Source of the DNA: Micromonospora sp. RHAY321
GTDB taxonomy: Bacteria > Actinomycetota > Actinomycetes > Mycobacteriales > Micromonosporaceae
Direction of reading: 5' to 3'
Length of the DNA stretch: 64,000 nucleotides
Assembly: GCF_023896955.1 (NCBI RefSeq)
Contig: NZ_JAMHIW010000004.1
Span: 1 to 64,000 of the forward strand
Part shown: piece by piece, positions 45,631 to 53,656 of the stretch
How the letters are laid out: every line of letters starts with the position of its first letter
Numbering within the stretch: position 1 is the first letter of the stretch
Position numbers and translations under genes: made by a program
The notes under the pieces: generated by a model
Database searches by the model: none
What the model was told of the DNA's origin: nothing
What the model saw: only the letters and a program-made list of their open reading frames with translations

Positions 45631-46473
45631 ATGGAGATTCTGCGCTACGCCGCGTTCAGCGCCGATCCGGCGGGCGGCAACCCGGCCGGTGTCGTACTCG
45701 ACGCCACCGGGGTCGGTGACGCCGAGATGCTGCGGGTGGCCGCTGACATCGGGTACTCCGAAACGGCGTTCCTCGTGCCTCGCGGCAATCGGCGCTTCGA
45801 GGTGCGCTACTTCAGCCCGTTGGCCGAGGTGCCGTTCTGTGGACACGCGACCATTGCCTCGGCCGCCGCCTACGCCGAGCGGCACGGCCCCGGGGTCCTG
45901 CACTTCGACACTCGGGCCGGGCTGGTCGAGGTCTCCACCGCCTCGGCGCCGGACGGCACGACCACGGCGACGCTGATCAGCGTGGAACCGCAGACCAAGC
46001 CCATCGCTGCCAGTGATCTGGCGGCGCTGCTCGAGGCGCTGCGATGGGCACCAGGCGACCTCGACGCGACGCTGCCGCCCCGAGTCGCCTTCGCCGGCGC
46101 CTGGCATCCCGTCGTGGCCGCGGCGAGCCGACAACGGCTCGCCGAACTGGACTACGACATGAACGCGTTGGCCACGCTGATGGCGCAGCGCGACTGGACG
46201 ACCATCGACCTGGTGTGGCGTGAGTCCCCCCGGATATTTCACGCGCGCAACCCGTTCCCACCCGGCGGCATCGTGGAGGATCCCGCCACTGGTGCCGCAG
46301 CCGCCGCTTTCGGCGGCTATCTACGGGAGCTGGGGCTGGTCGCCCCACCCCTGACCGTCACCGTGCACCAGGGCCAGGACCTGGGCCGTCCCAGCGTCCT
46401 GACCGTCGGGATCCCCGCCGAACCCCGAACCGGCATCGCGGTCACCGGCACCGCCGTTGTCCTCGCCGGGTAG
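45631..46473 (+). CDS. PhzF-family isomerase/epimerase-like protein
   Basis: A 280-residue PhzF fold. The N-terminal LRYAAFSADPAGGNPAGVVLDA, the catalytic Glu in GYSETAFLVP, GHATIASAAAYAE and the mirror-domain EDPATGAAAAAFGGYLRELG are all present. PhzF members isomerise phenazine precursors or related compounds, but many have unknown substrates. There are no other phenazine genes. The ATG at 45631 has no clear ribosome site. Confidence 0.9.
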   Translation: MEILRYAAFSADPAGGNPAGVVLDATGVGDAEMLRVAADIGYSETAFLVPRGNRRFEVRYFSPLAEVPFCGHATIASAAAYAERHGPGVLHFDTRAGLVEVSTASAPDGTTTATLISVEPQTKPIAASDLAALLEALRWAPGDLDATLPPRVAFAGAWHPVVAAASRQRLAELDYDMNALATLMAQRDWTTIDLVWRESPRIFHARNPFPPGGIVEDPATGAAAAAFGGYLRELGLVAPPLTVTVHQGQDLGRPSVLTVGIPAEPRTGIAVTGTAVVLAG

Positions 46474-46545
46474 GGACCCCGCTCCTCGGTACAAGGGGAG
46501 TGCCGCGCCACGCGACCACGTTGTGCGGCCGCTCGTCTGTCTCAC

Positions 46546-47022
46546 CTAGCGCAGCTCCGCGATCCTGGTCCGGGTGTTCGCCGCGGCCTCGGGGTGCCCG
46601 TGCTCGACGTCGGCCCGGACGTCAGCCACAGTCCTGCCGGCCAGCTCCCGCCGCCAGGCCAGGTCGGCACCCCGCATGGCCTGGGCGAACGCGCAGGACT
46701 GTCGATAGTCCACGCCGCCGTGCTCCCCCGGCCCCTTGCGGAGAATCTGGTCGCACTGGAACAGCTCCTCCGGGCCCTCGATCGCGACCACGATGTCCAA
46801 CAGGGAGACCGCCTCCGGCGCCCGGGCCAGCCGGAAGCCGCCGCGCGGCCCCGAGGTCGACGTCAGGATCCCGGCCCGGACCAGGGCCTGGAGCTGCTTG
46901 TTCAGGTACGCCGGCGGCAGCTCGTAGAACGCCGCCAGGGTGCCGGTTGGCACCGGAGTGTCCAGCCAGCTCAGGTTGAGGCACGTGTGGAGGGCCCACT
47001 CGACGCCCTGACTCATCCGCAT
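46546..47022 (-). CDS. Rrf2-family transcriptional regulator
   Basis: A 158-residue regulator with a winged helix (MSQGVEWALHTCLNLSWL, PVPTGTLAAFYELPPAYLNKQLQALVRAGILTSTSGPRGGFRLAR). It has only two C-terminal cysteines in the region that binds iron-sulfur clusters in IscR and NsrR, so cluster binding is uncertain. Two start codons (47022, 47016) lie six bases apart. It is divergent from a cupin gene, and palindromes lie between them. Confidence 0.9.
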   Translation of the reverse strand: MRMSQGVEWALHTCLNLSWLDTPVPTGTLAAFYELPPAYLNKQLQALVRAGILTSTSGPRGGFRLARAPEAVSLLDIVVAIEGPEELFQCDQILRKGPGEHGGVDYRQSCAFAQAMRGADLAWRRELAGRTVADVRADVEHGHPEAAANTRTRIAELR

Positions 47023-47041
47023 AGTCCTGGACTCTACATGT

Positions 47042-47106
47042 CCACAAATTTGTGGCGCCCGCCATAAGTACTGGCGCCGAGTGATCCTGGACATCTAGTG
47101 TCTAGA
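47042..47106. promoter_or_regulatory. Two operator-like palindromes between the Rrf2 regulator and the cupin
   Basis: A perfect 14-bp palindrome CCACAAATTTGTGG (47042-47055) is near the Rrf2 gene and TCTAG-TGT-CTAGA (47094-47106) is near the cupin. TCCTGGAC also occurs twice (47025-47032 and 47085-47092). Either palindrome could bind the regulator. Confidence 0.6.
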
Positions 47107-47133
47107 ACCAAGCGATCAACGAAGGAGCCGACA

Positions 47134-47601
47134 ATGACACTGGTACGCGCAGCCCAGGCCGAGGTTCTCGACAGTGACCCGGCCAGCGTGATCACGCTGC
47201 TCCTCGACCCCGAGCACACCGGCGGCGCCCTGACCAGCAACCGCACCCTGCTCAAGCACGGCACCGCCGGCGCGCCACCGCACCTGCACACCCACTCCGG
47301 CGAGCTGTTCTTCGTGCTCGACGGCGCCCTCGAGATGCTCGTCGGCGACGAACTGCACACCCTGCACAAGGGAGATGCGCTCTTCGTCCCGCCGAACACC
47401 CCGCACGCCTTCGCCCCCGCCGACGGCCAGGACGTCGACTTCCTCGTCGTGATCACCCCCGGTAAGCCCCGGTTCGACTACTACCGGCTGCTCGACAAGG
47501 TGCACCAGGGCGAAGCCACCTGGCAGGAAGTCGGCGAGACCCAGGACCGCTACGACAACCACTACGTGGACAGCCCGGTGTGGGCGGGCCGACGCGGGTA
47601 A
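47134..47601 (+). CDS. Cupin-domain protein
   Basis: A 155-residue single cupin. The metal-binding motif 1 is HLHTHSGELFFVLDGALEMLVG and motif 2 is PPNTPHAF. A C-terminal extension (DYYRLLDKVHQGEATWQEV) suggests a quercetin-dioxygenase-like or mannose-6-phosphate-isomerase-like subgroup. GAAGGAG six bases before the ATG makes the start secure. Probably under control of the divergent Rrf2 regulator. The substrate is unknown. Confidence 0.9.
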   Translation: MTLVRAAQAEVLDSDPASVITLLLDPEHTGGALTSNRTLLKHGTAGAPPHLHTHSGELFFVLDGALEMLVGDELHTLHKGDALFVPPNTPHAFAPADGQDVDFLVVITPGKPRFDYYRLLDKVHQGEATWQEVGETQDRYDNHYVDSPVWAGRRG

Positions 47602-47742
47602 CTGGCTGAGTGACGGCACGTCAGGAGACTCGCGGGCTGGGCGAGCCATGGTTCACCTTGGCAGCCCGGCTCGTGGCTGATGCGTTGGACCGGATAGGTC
47701 GCGGGGTTTCGCCGCCTGTCGGTTCCGGGTAGCGGATGGCTC

Positions 47743-48267
47743 ATGAACCGCAACCTCGTGAAGGCTCTGCAGGTTGCGTGGGAGCTGCCGGAGTTCCGCA
47801 CCGGAGTGCGACACCTCATCGACCTCGACGAGGTCGCGGCGCTGCTGGCCACGCTGTCCGTCCCGGATCATGACCGCGAGGTTGAGCGCAGCCTGTTGAG
47901 CCTGCTGCGGTCCGGCCTGGACACGATCGAGATCCGGGAAGCTGTGTTGCTGCTGCTTGAACAGGACGAGGTGCGGAGGCCGCTCGTCGCGGCGGTGGTC
48001 GAGCCGCTTGCGGACCGGCCGGGCCTGGCTGCCGCCATCGCTTCGGCGGCCGAGGATCCCACGGTGCGACGTGAGATACGGGCGGTGCTGGACAACGCCA
48101 AGGTGCGCGAGCTGATCTGGCAGGCGATTGACAACCAGGTGAGCGACAACCGGTTCGGCTTGATCCGCCGGGCGGCGGTGCTGTTCGTACGGCACCCGAG
48201 CGTCCGGCGCCTCGCGTGGGCCGCACGCCGGCACGGCGTGTTGCGCGAACTACGCCGCAAGCATTGA
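47743..48267 (+). CDS. Hypothetical helical protein
   Basis: A 174-residue largely alpha-helical protein (MNRNLVKALQVAWELPEFRTGVRHLIDLDEVAALLATLSV). It is rich in Arg and Leu, without signal peptide or obvious membrane helix. I do not recognise it. It sits alone, with no convincing ribosome site, but the frame is long, codon use is normal and no other frame competes. Confidence 0.55.
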   Translation: MNRNLVKALQVAWELPEFRTGVRHLIDLDEVAALLATLSVPDHDREVERSLLSLLRSGLDTIEIREAVLLLLEQDEVRRPLVAAVVEPLADRPGLAAAIASAAEDPTVRREIRAVLDNAKVRELIWQAIDNQVSDNRFGLIRRAAVLFVRHPSVRRLAWAARRHGVLRELRRKH

Positions 48268-48421
48268 CCGACTTCAGTCGGTCCTGGGCGACGGACACTC
48301 CCTGATCAGCTCAGTTCAGACTGCGGACGAGACGCTTACCAATCATCTTGGCACCCAAGGAGGTACCGGTGTGGTGGTGCGGCGCCGCGCTCCTACAGGA
48401 GTTGATGCGTAGTGTTCCGGT

Positions 48422-49285
48422 ATGGCACAACGACTCGTCAGCGTATGGCAACCGTTCTTCCTTGCTAGCGAGAGTCAGGGCGCGGCCATCGACGCCGCGA
48501 CCGAGCTGGAGGAACTCGGCTATTCACGGCTCTGGTTCTCCGGCGGCTTCGAGGAGAACGTCGCCCCACGCTTCCGGGAGATCCTGGACGGCACCACGCG
48601 TATCGGGGTCGCGTCGGGGATTGTGAGCATCTGGCACTCGTCGCCGCCGGAGGTGGCGGCGTTCGCCCAGGACGCGGAGCAGGCCCATCCCGGCCGGTTC
48701 CTGCTCGGTCTCGGTGCCAGCCACGCGGTACTGGTCGAAGGCGGCGGCACCGCCTACCGCAAGCCGTACTCAAAGATGGTGGAGTACCTCGACGGTCTCG
48801 ACGCTGCCGGGCTACCTCCCGAGCGGCGGGTCCTGGCCGCGCTCGGCCCGCGGATGCTCGAGCTCTCCCGCGACCGTTCAGCAGGGGCGCACCCGTACTT
48901 CGTCCCTGCCGAGCACACCGCCGAGGCCCGAGCGGCACTCGGACCCGACCGGCTGCTCGCTCCCGAGGTCGCAGTGGTGCTCGAAGCGGACGCCACCACC
49001 GCGCGCGCCACGGCCCGGCAATACACGAGCGGATACCTCGCACTGCCGAACTACACCAACAACCTGCGGCGATTCGGCTGGACCGACGAGGACTTCGCTG
49101 GAGGCGGCAGCGACCGCCTCGTCGACGCCCTGATCCCGTGGGGCACGGCCGAAAAGGTCGCGGTCGGACTGGAGAAGCACTACCAGGCCGGCGCGGACGA
49201 GGTGGCGGTCCAGGTACTCAACGGCGGCGACGTCACGGCATTCCCCGCCGACGCGTTCCGCGCTCTCGCCGCGGTCTTGATCTGA
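48422..49285 (+). CDS. LLM-class F420-dependent oxidoreductase
   Basis: A 287-residue TIM-barrel flavin/F420-dependent oxidoreductase. The N-terminal AAIDAATELEELGYSRLWFSGGF, the cofactor region IGVASGIVSIWHSSPPEVAAFAQDAEQAHPGRFLLGLGASH and the late ALIPWGTAEKVAVGLEKHYQAGADEVAVQVL are typical of the TIGR03620 type. It probably uses coenzyme F420, which fits an actinobacterium. The substrate is unknown and the ribosome site is weak. Confidence 0.9.
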   Translation: MAQRLVSVWQPFFLASESQGAAIDAATELEELGYSRLWFSGGFEENVAPRFREILDGTTRIGVASGIVSIWHSSPPEVAAFAQDAEQAHPGRFLLGLGASHAVLVEGGGTAYRKPYSKMVEYLDGLDAAGLPPERRVLAALGPRMLELSRDRSAGAHPYFVPAEHTAEARAALGPDRLLAPEVAVVLEADATTARATARQYTSGYLALPNYTNNLRRFGWTDEDFAGGGSDRLVDALIPWGTAEKVAVGLEKHYQAGADEVAVQVLNGGDVTAFPADAFRALAAVLI

Positions 49286-49491
49286 CCGTTTGTCCCCTGG
49301 GAGTTCGACCGCCCTCCCACAGCGCTGCCATCGGCTCTGAGGGTGGCTGGTGGATCTATCTTGGCCCCGATTGCCAACTGCCACCGGCCACGCCTTCCCG
49401 TGCCAGACAGTCGGCTGGGAAACTCTGCGAAAGGAACGGCTGGCTTATACCGCCGGTCGAGCCGCCCGGGCAGTGACAAGGGAGTCATGGG

Positions 49492-49860
49492 ATGACGCGG
49501 TACTTGATCTCGTTCAATGACGGCGCGATGGACCACATCCCCGACGCGGATTGGCCCGACGTGGGCAAGGCCTCGCACGCGGTGGTCCAGGAGGCCGTGA
49601 ACGCCGGCGTCTTTGTGTTCGGCGCTGGACTCGAACGCCAGAGGGCGAGCGTCGTGGCCACGGACGGGACGGTCACCGATGGCCCTTACCCGGAGACCAA
49701 GGAGGTCATTGGCGGGTTCGTTGTCGTCGACGTCTCCTCACGCGAGGAGGCGCTGACGTGGGCTGCCAAAGTTGCCGACTCTTGCCGCTGCGCGCAAGAG
49801 GTTCGGGAGCTCATGCCCGATCCCGAAACAGACGCGATGCTTCGCCAGGCTGACAGGTGA
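49492..49860 (+). CDS. YciI family protein
   Basis: A 122-residue alpha/beta dimeric-barrel protein (MTRYLISFNDGAMDHIPD, FVFGAGLERQRASVVATDGTVTDGPYPETKEVIGGFVVVDV, with the DGPYPETKE signature). The Haemophilus relative has a His/Asp pair and is enzyme-like, but the family role is unknown. AAGGGAG lies eight bases before the ATG. Confidence 0.9.
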   Translation: MTRYLISFNDGAMDHIPDADWPDVGKASHAVVQEAVNAGVFVFGAGLERQRASVVATDGTVTDGPYPETKEVIGGFVVVDVSSREEALTWAAKVADSCRCAQEVRELMPDPETDAMLRQADR

Positions 49861-49968
49861 CGAGTCGGTTCTGGCCCGGGAGCCAGTGACGGGAGAGACG
49901 GTCACCATCATCAACAGCGTCGACATCGGGTCCACACCACACACGGATCGCGGCGGACGGATGCGCGC

Positions 49969-50280
49969 TCAATCAGTCGGCAGGAGCGGGCGCATGAACG
50001 TTCGCTCGTACCGCACGACACAACCCGAGTCGTCGCGGATGCTGTCAGCCTCGACGAACTCCGGGTCATTGCCGAACCGTGCGCGGTAACGCTCGTAGGC
50101 TGCCAGGCTCTCGAAACTGAAAAGCGCCTCGGCCCGGTCGCTGGCTCCCTCGGCGGGTAGGAAGTAGCCGTGGTGCACACCACCGTGCTTGGCCACCAGC
50201 CGCATCCACGCACGGGCGAAGCGTTCAAACGCCTCGATCTGCGCGGGGTCGATGGTGTAGTGCACGACGCAGGTGATCAT
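49969..50280 (-). CDS. NIPSNAP-family protein
   Basis: A 103-residue ferredoxin-like fold protein (MITCVVHYTIDPAQIEAFERFARAWMRLVAKHGGVHHGYFLP, then LFSFESLAAYERYRARFGNDPEF), the NIPSNAP pattern. Small stand-alone members may be monooxygenase-like or structural. It is divergent from the cyclase, with about 150 bases between. Confidence 0.88.
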   Translation of the reverse strand: MITCVVHYTIDPAQIEAFERFARAWMRLVAKHGGVHHGYFLPAEGASDRAEALFSFESLAAYERYRARFGNDPEFVEADSIRDDSGCVVRYERTFMRPLLPTD

Positions 50281-50428
50281 GGCGCCACCATACGGGCCGG
50301 TGCTCCCACAATCGCACACGACCGCACGGTCGGCGGCAGACACTACGCTGTCGTCGCCGGTTGGCAGAGACACTTGGGGCTGCGGTGAGTTTGACCAGCC
50401 GCCGCGTGACGGAGGGGGCGATGCTGAG

Positions 50429-51382
50429 ATGACGGCAGGGCGACCGATGCCCACGCAGGACGACGTGCTCGGGTACTTCGACACGCTGTCGAACTGGGGA
50501 CGGTGGGGCGACGACGACGAGCTCGGAACCCTGAACCACATCACCGACGACGTCCGGCTGGCGGCGGCGCGGGCCGTGCGCCACGGCAGGAGCGTGTCCT
50601 GCGCATGGGAGGTTGCCGTACCGCGAGACATGGAGCGGTCGACGACGACGTGCCCGTGCGCCGCCGACATGCCGGGTGCCGAGAACATGCCGACCGCTTT
50701 CCACGCCGACCGGCGCTGGGGCTTCTCGTCCGAGCGGCTCGGCATCACGTTCCACGGCAACACCCTCACCCACGTCGACTCGCCGTGCCACATCTACTGG
50801 GACGGCACGATGTACAACGGGCGGTCGCACTCGTTGGTCGACGCCGCGACGGGTTCGGCGTGGGCGGCCGTCACGGCGGCGGCGAACGGAATCATCACGC
50901 GTGGTGTTCTGCTGGACGTCGCGAGGGCCCGCGGTGTGCCGTGGTTGGAACCGGGGCAGGGTGTGTTTCCCGACGACCTCGAGGAGGCCGAGCGTCGCCA
51001 GGGTGTAAGGGTGCGGTCCGGCGATGCGGTACTCCTGCGGACCGGCTATGGCCGCTTCCGGCACGAGGCCGGCGAGTCCGGCGGTTTCACGCAGGCCGGC
51101 TGGCACGCGTCCTGCCTGCCGTGGCTACACGAACGCGACGTCGCGCTGATCGGCGCCGACACCCCTCAGGACGTTCAGCCGTCGGGGTACGAAGACGTGT
51201 TGATGCCCGTCCACGCCGTGAGCCTCGTCGCGATGGGTCTGTGGATGCTCGACAACTGCGACCTGGAGATGTGCGCGACAACGGCTGCCGAGCTCGGCCA
51301 GTGGGACTTCCACCTCGCAGTCGCGCCGGTCCGTTTCGCCGGTACGTCCGGCAGCCCGGTCAACCCGCTCGCCACATTCTGA
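50429..51382 (+). CDS. Cyclase-family metal hydrolase (kynurenine-formamidase-like)
   Basis: A 317-residue protein of the cyclase/arylformamidase family. The metal and catalytic motif HGNTLTHVDSPCH corresponds to the family HxGTHxDxPxH. A supporting RSGDAVLLRTGYGRF and IGADTPQDVQPSG follow. Such enzymes hydrolyse formamides or cyclic amides. No tryptophan-degradation genes are near, so the substrate is open. The start at 50429 has GGAGGGGG about 11 bases upstream. Confidence 0.9.
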   Translation: MTAGRPMPTQDDVLGYFDTLSNWGRWGDDDELGTLNHITDDVRLAAARAVRHGRSVSCAWEVAVPRDMERSTTTCPCAADMPGAENMPTAFHADRRWGFSSERLGITFHGNTLTHVDSPCHIYWDGTMYNGRSHSLVDAATGSAWAAVTAAANGIITRGVLLDVARARGVPWLEPGQGVFPDDLEEAERRQGVRVRSGDAVLLRTGYGRFRHEAGESGGFTQAGWHASCLPWLHERDVALIGADTPQDVQPSGYEDVLMPVHAVSLVAMGLWMLDNCDLEMCATTAAELGQWDFHLAVAPVRFAGTSGSPVNPLATF

Positions 51383-51499
51383 CCGCGGTGCACACGCCTG
51401 GCGAAGGTCCTGGATCCTCAGCACGTCCGTCAGGTGCACGACAGTCCCGGTAGTGCCCGCACACAACGATTGCTGTACGAAGCTGCCGCACGACAGCAG

Positions 51500-51533
51500 A
51501 AAGGCCACCTCCCGTTTCCGGGAAGTGGCCTTT
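51500..51533. terminator. Hairpin next to the tRNA-Val fragment
   Basis: A 15-base stem with one mismatch (AAAGGCCACCTCCCG/CGGGAAGTGGCCTTT) and a four-base loop sits eight bases from the partial tRNA. It was probably the original terminator of the tRNA before the island inserted. Confidence 0.7.
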
Positions 51534-51540
51534 GACCTGC

Positions 51541-51583
51541 GTGGGCGATGCTGGTATCGAACCAGCGACCTCTTGGGTGTGAA
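51541..51583 (-). repeat. Partial tRNA-Val copy: candidate attachment site (left end of island)
   Basis: These 43 bases match 63763-63805, the 3' part of the intact tRNA-Val gene, with a single mismatch (51575), in the same orientation. The copy covers the T-arm, variable loop and most of the anticodon arm, then stops. It cannot be a functional tRNA. This is the usual footprint of an element inserted at a tRNA 3' end. Confidence 0.85.
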
Positions 51584-51643
51584 ACAGGACGCCGCACCGA
51601 CTCTGACCTGCGGCAACGTGGAGCCGGAGGCAGGGGTGGGTGA

Positions 51644-51693
51644 GTTGGGCCCCGTTCGATGCCGTTGGACGCAGTTCAACGCCGTTCAGGACA
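51644..51693. repeat. Five helically phased GTT decamers
   Basis: GTT recurs exactly every ten bases at 51644, 51654, 51664, 51674 and 51684, with the related 13-mers GTTCGATGCCGTT and GTTCAACGCCGTT inside. Such phased short repeats beside an attachment site resemble integrase arm-type sites. Confidence 0.6.
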
Positions 51694-51870
51694 CCCGGTT
51701 GCTCCCACCCTGCTCCCCCGATCCCGGGCCGGTGGCCCTGGCGTCGCCCAGGCGCCTTGGGGCTCCGCTTCGGCACGTCTTCATCGAGCAGTGCAAGGCC
51801 GACGTTTAGTCAACGCGACCGGGGCGCCGAGGGGCAGCGCGCACGGTCGGCGGCAGATGCGGTAACGAAC

Positions 51871-52509
51871 TCACGGGCCCGGGCGGTCAACATCGGTGCC
51901 ATACCGGGCAACCATGGTGCGGACGGCTTCGTCCACAACCGCGGTCGTGCGGGCAGGGGTCACCGTCCAGTCCGGGAGCAAAAGGCTCGGCCAGAACAGG
52001 TAGTTGGAGATCATCCCGAGGAACTGCGTAGCGGCCATCTCCGGGTCAGCGATGTCCGCGGCTCCCGCGTCGCGCTCGGTCAAGAGGTAGATCCGGACGG
52101 ACTCGAAGTATGGCAGTTTGCCGCGTGAGAAATGTGCCTTGGCCAGTTCGGGAAAGCGTGGCAGTTCGGCGATGACGATGCGGAACAGGTCGGTCATCTC
52201 CGGCTGGCTCAACAGCGTCGCGTAGCGCCGGCCGAGCACCGTCAGGCCAGCCGTCAGGTCACCGGCGGGCGGCACGTCGGCGACCTCGTTCTCGGCCCAC
52301 GAGTCGATGACGATGGCATCGAACAATGCCGCCTTAGTCGGGAACTGCTTGAACAGCGTCGCTTTCGACACCCCGGCGCTCTCGGCAACACGCGCTAGTG
52401 ATGCCCGGTCGTAGCCCAACTGCAGGAAAAGCTCAGTAGCGGCTTGCACGATGAGCGCGCGCTTCTCCTGCGCCACGCGCTGGTGATAGGCCGACGGCGT
52501 TGGGGTCAT
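51871..52509 (-). CDS. TetR-family repressor
   Basis: A 212-residue TetR protein with HTH region KRALIVQAATELFLQLGYDRASLARVAESAGVSKATLFKQF and a TetR_C-type ligand domain (LPRFPELAKAHFSRGKLPYFESVRIYLL). It is divergent from an SDR gene. Two dyads in the intergenic region, one a perfect 24-mer, should be its operators. Confidence 0.93.
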   Translation of the reverse strand: MTPTPSAYHQRVAQEKRALIVQAATELFLQLGYDRASLARVAESAGVSKATLFKQFPTKAALFDAIVIDSWAENEVADVPPAGDLTAGLTVLGRRYATLLSQPEMTDLFRIVIAELPRFPELAKAHFSRGKLPYFESVRIYLLTERDAGAADIADPEMAATQFLGMISNYLFWPSLLLPDWTVTPARTTAVVDEAVRTMVARYGTDVDRPGP

Positions 52510-52525
52510 GCGCCCATCATAGCGA

Positions 52526-52592
52526 GGTGAGTGGGTTGACTCACCACTCTCGGCGGCGTAGCGTCAAGGTGGTGAGTCGCGCGACTCACCAC
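52526..52592 (+). promoter_or_regulatory. SDR promoter flanked by two TetR operators
   Basis: TTGACT (52536-52541) and TAGCGT (52559-52564), 17 bases apart, form the SDR promoter. GGTGAGT-N6-ACTCACC (52526-52545) covers the -35, and a perfect 24-bp palindrome (GTGGTGAGTCGC and its complement, 52569-52592) lies just after the -10. Both share TGAGT/ACTCA, so the same repressor probably binds each. Confidence 0.75.
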
Positions 52593-52637
52593 CCGGTTCT
52601 ACGGGTTGTCGTCCCTCGTACGTACTCGGAGGATCTG

Positions 52638-53417
52638 TTGTCCCGCTTCGCCAATCAGACCGTTCTCGTGACCGGCGGCACCGGCGGGCAGGGAGCCAGC
52701 CACGTTCGCGCCTTGCATGCCGAAGGCGCCAACGTCGTCATCGGCGACATCAATGCCGAGCGTGGTGCTGGCCTCGCCGCCGAGTTGGGAGATGGGGCGC
52801 GTTTCGTCTGCCTCGACGTGTCCCAGGAGGAGTCGTGGGCCGCCGCCGTCGCGGAGACCGAGAAGGCCTTCGGTGCGCTCACTGTCCTGGTCAACAACGC
52901 CGGGGTGCAGAACCCGCCGGCCCTCATCGAGTCCACCAACCGGGCTACGTGGGCTCGCATCCTCGACATCAATCTCACCGGCACCTTCCTCGGCATCAAG
53001 GCGGCCGCACCGGCGCTGCGGCGCGCGGGGGGAGGAGCAATCGTCAACATCGCCTCCACCATGGGCATCGGCGGTACTGCCTTCTACGCGCCTTATGTCG
53101 CCAGCAAGTGGGCGGTCCGAGGGCTCACTCAGACCGCTGCCCTTGAGTTGGGCCGCGACAACATCCGCGTCAATGCCATCCACCCCGGCGTTGTCGCCAC
53201 CCCGTTCATCACCGAGCCGGCGGCCGGCAGCGCCGCCCCGATCGCCGACTTCTACTCGCCCGAGCCGTTCGCCGTCCCCCGGCTGGGGCAGCCCGCCGAC
53301 ATCACTGCGCTGCTGTTGTTTCTCATTTCGCCGCACGCGGCCTTCGTCACCGGCGCCGAGTACGTCATCGACGGCGGACTGCTCCTCGGCCCCGCTTTAC
53401 AGAAGGAAGCCGCATGA
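52638..53417 (+). CDS. Short-chain dehydrogenase/reductase
   Basis: A 259-residue classical SDR. TGGTGGQG binds the nucleotide, NNAG follows, and the catalytic triad is Ser141 (NIAST), Tyr154 and Lys158 (YVASK). The C-terminus ends FVTGAEYVIDGGLLL. It oxidises or reduces an alcohol/ketone with NAD(P). GGAGG five bases before TTG at 52638 sets the start. It is controlled by the divergent TetR and lies inside the island. Confidence 0.94.
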   Translation: MSRFANQTVLVTGGTGGQGASHVRALHAEGANVVIGDINAERGAGLAAELGDGARFVCLDVSQEESWAAAVAETEKAFGALTVLVNNAGVQNPPALIESTNRATWARILDINLTGTFLGIKAAAPALRRAGGGAIVNIASTMGIGGTAFYAPYVASKWAVRGLTQTAALELGRDNIRVNAIHPGVVATPFITEPAAGSAAPIADFYSPEPFAVPRLGQPADITALLLFLISPHAAFVTGAEYVIDGGLLLGPALQKEAA

Positions 53418-53516
53418 AACTTGGAGACGGTTTGGGTGTTTCGCGAGCCAGGCCCTGACAGCGGGGGTTTTGTGGGTGCCCGCAGCGCCCGGCTCGCTGT
53501 GACCCCGCCCGACGAT

Positions 53517-53549
53517 GCGGGGGTTGCCGTCGTCGACGGCATCCCCCGC
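53517..53549. terminator. Terminator between the SDR and the beta-helix protein
   Basis: A 15-base stem with one mismatch (GCGGGGGTTGCCGTC/GACGGCATCCCCCGC) and a GTC loop lies 100 bases after the SDR stop and before the convergent gene end at 53657. Confidence 0.75.
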
Positions 53550-53656
53550 AGATCATTGCGGACCGCATGATGAAGGCGGCCCCGCCATTCCTTGAGCAGG
53601 GATGGGCGTTCTACCCGATGGCCGTGGTAGGTAGATCTGAAGACGGAGAGATCAGG

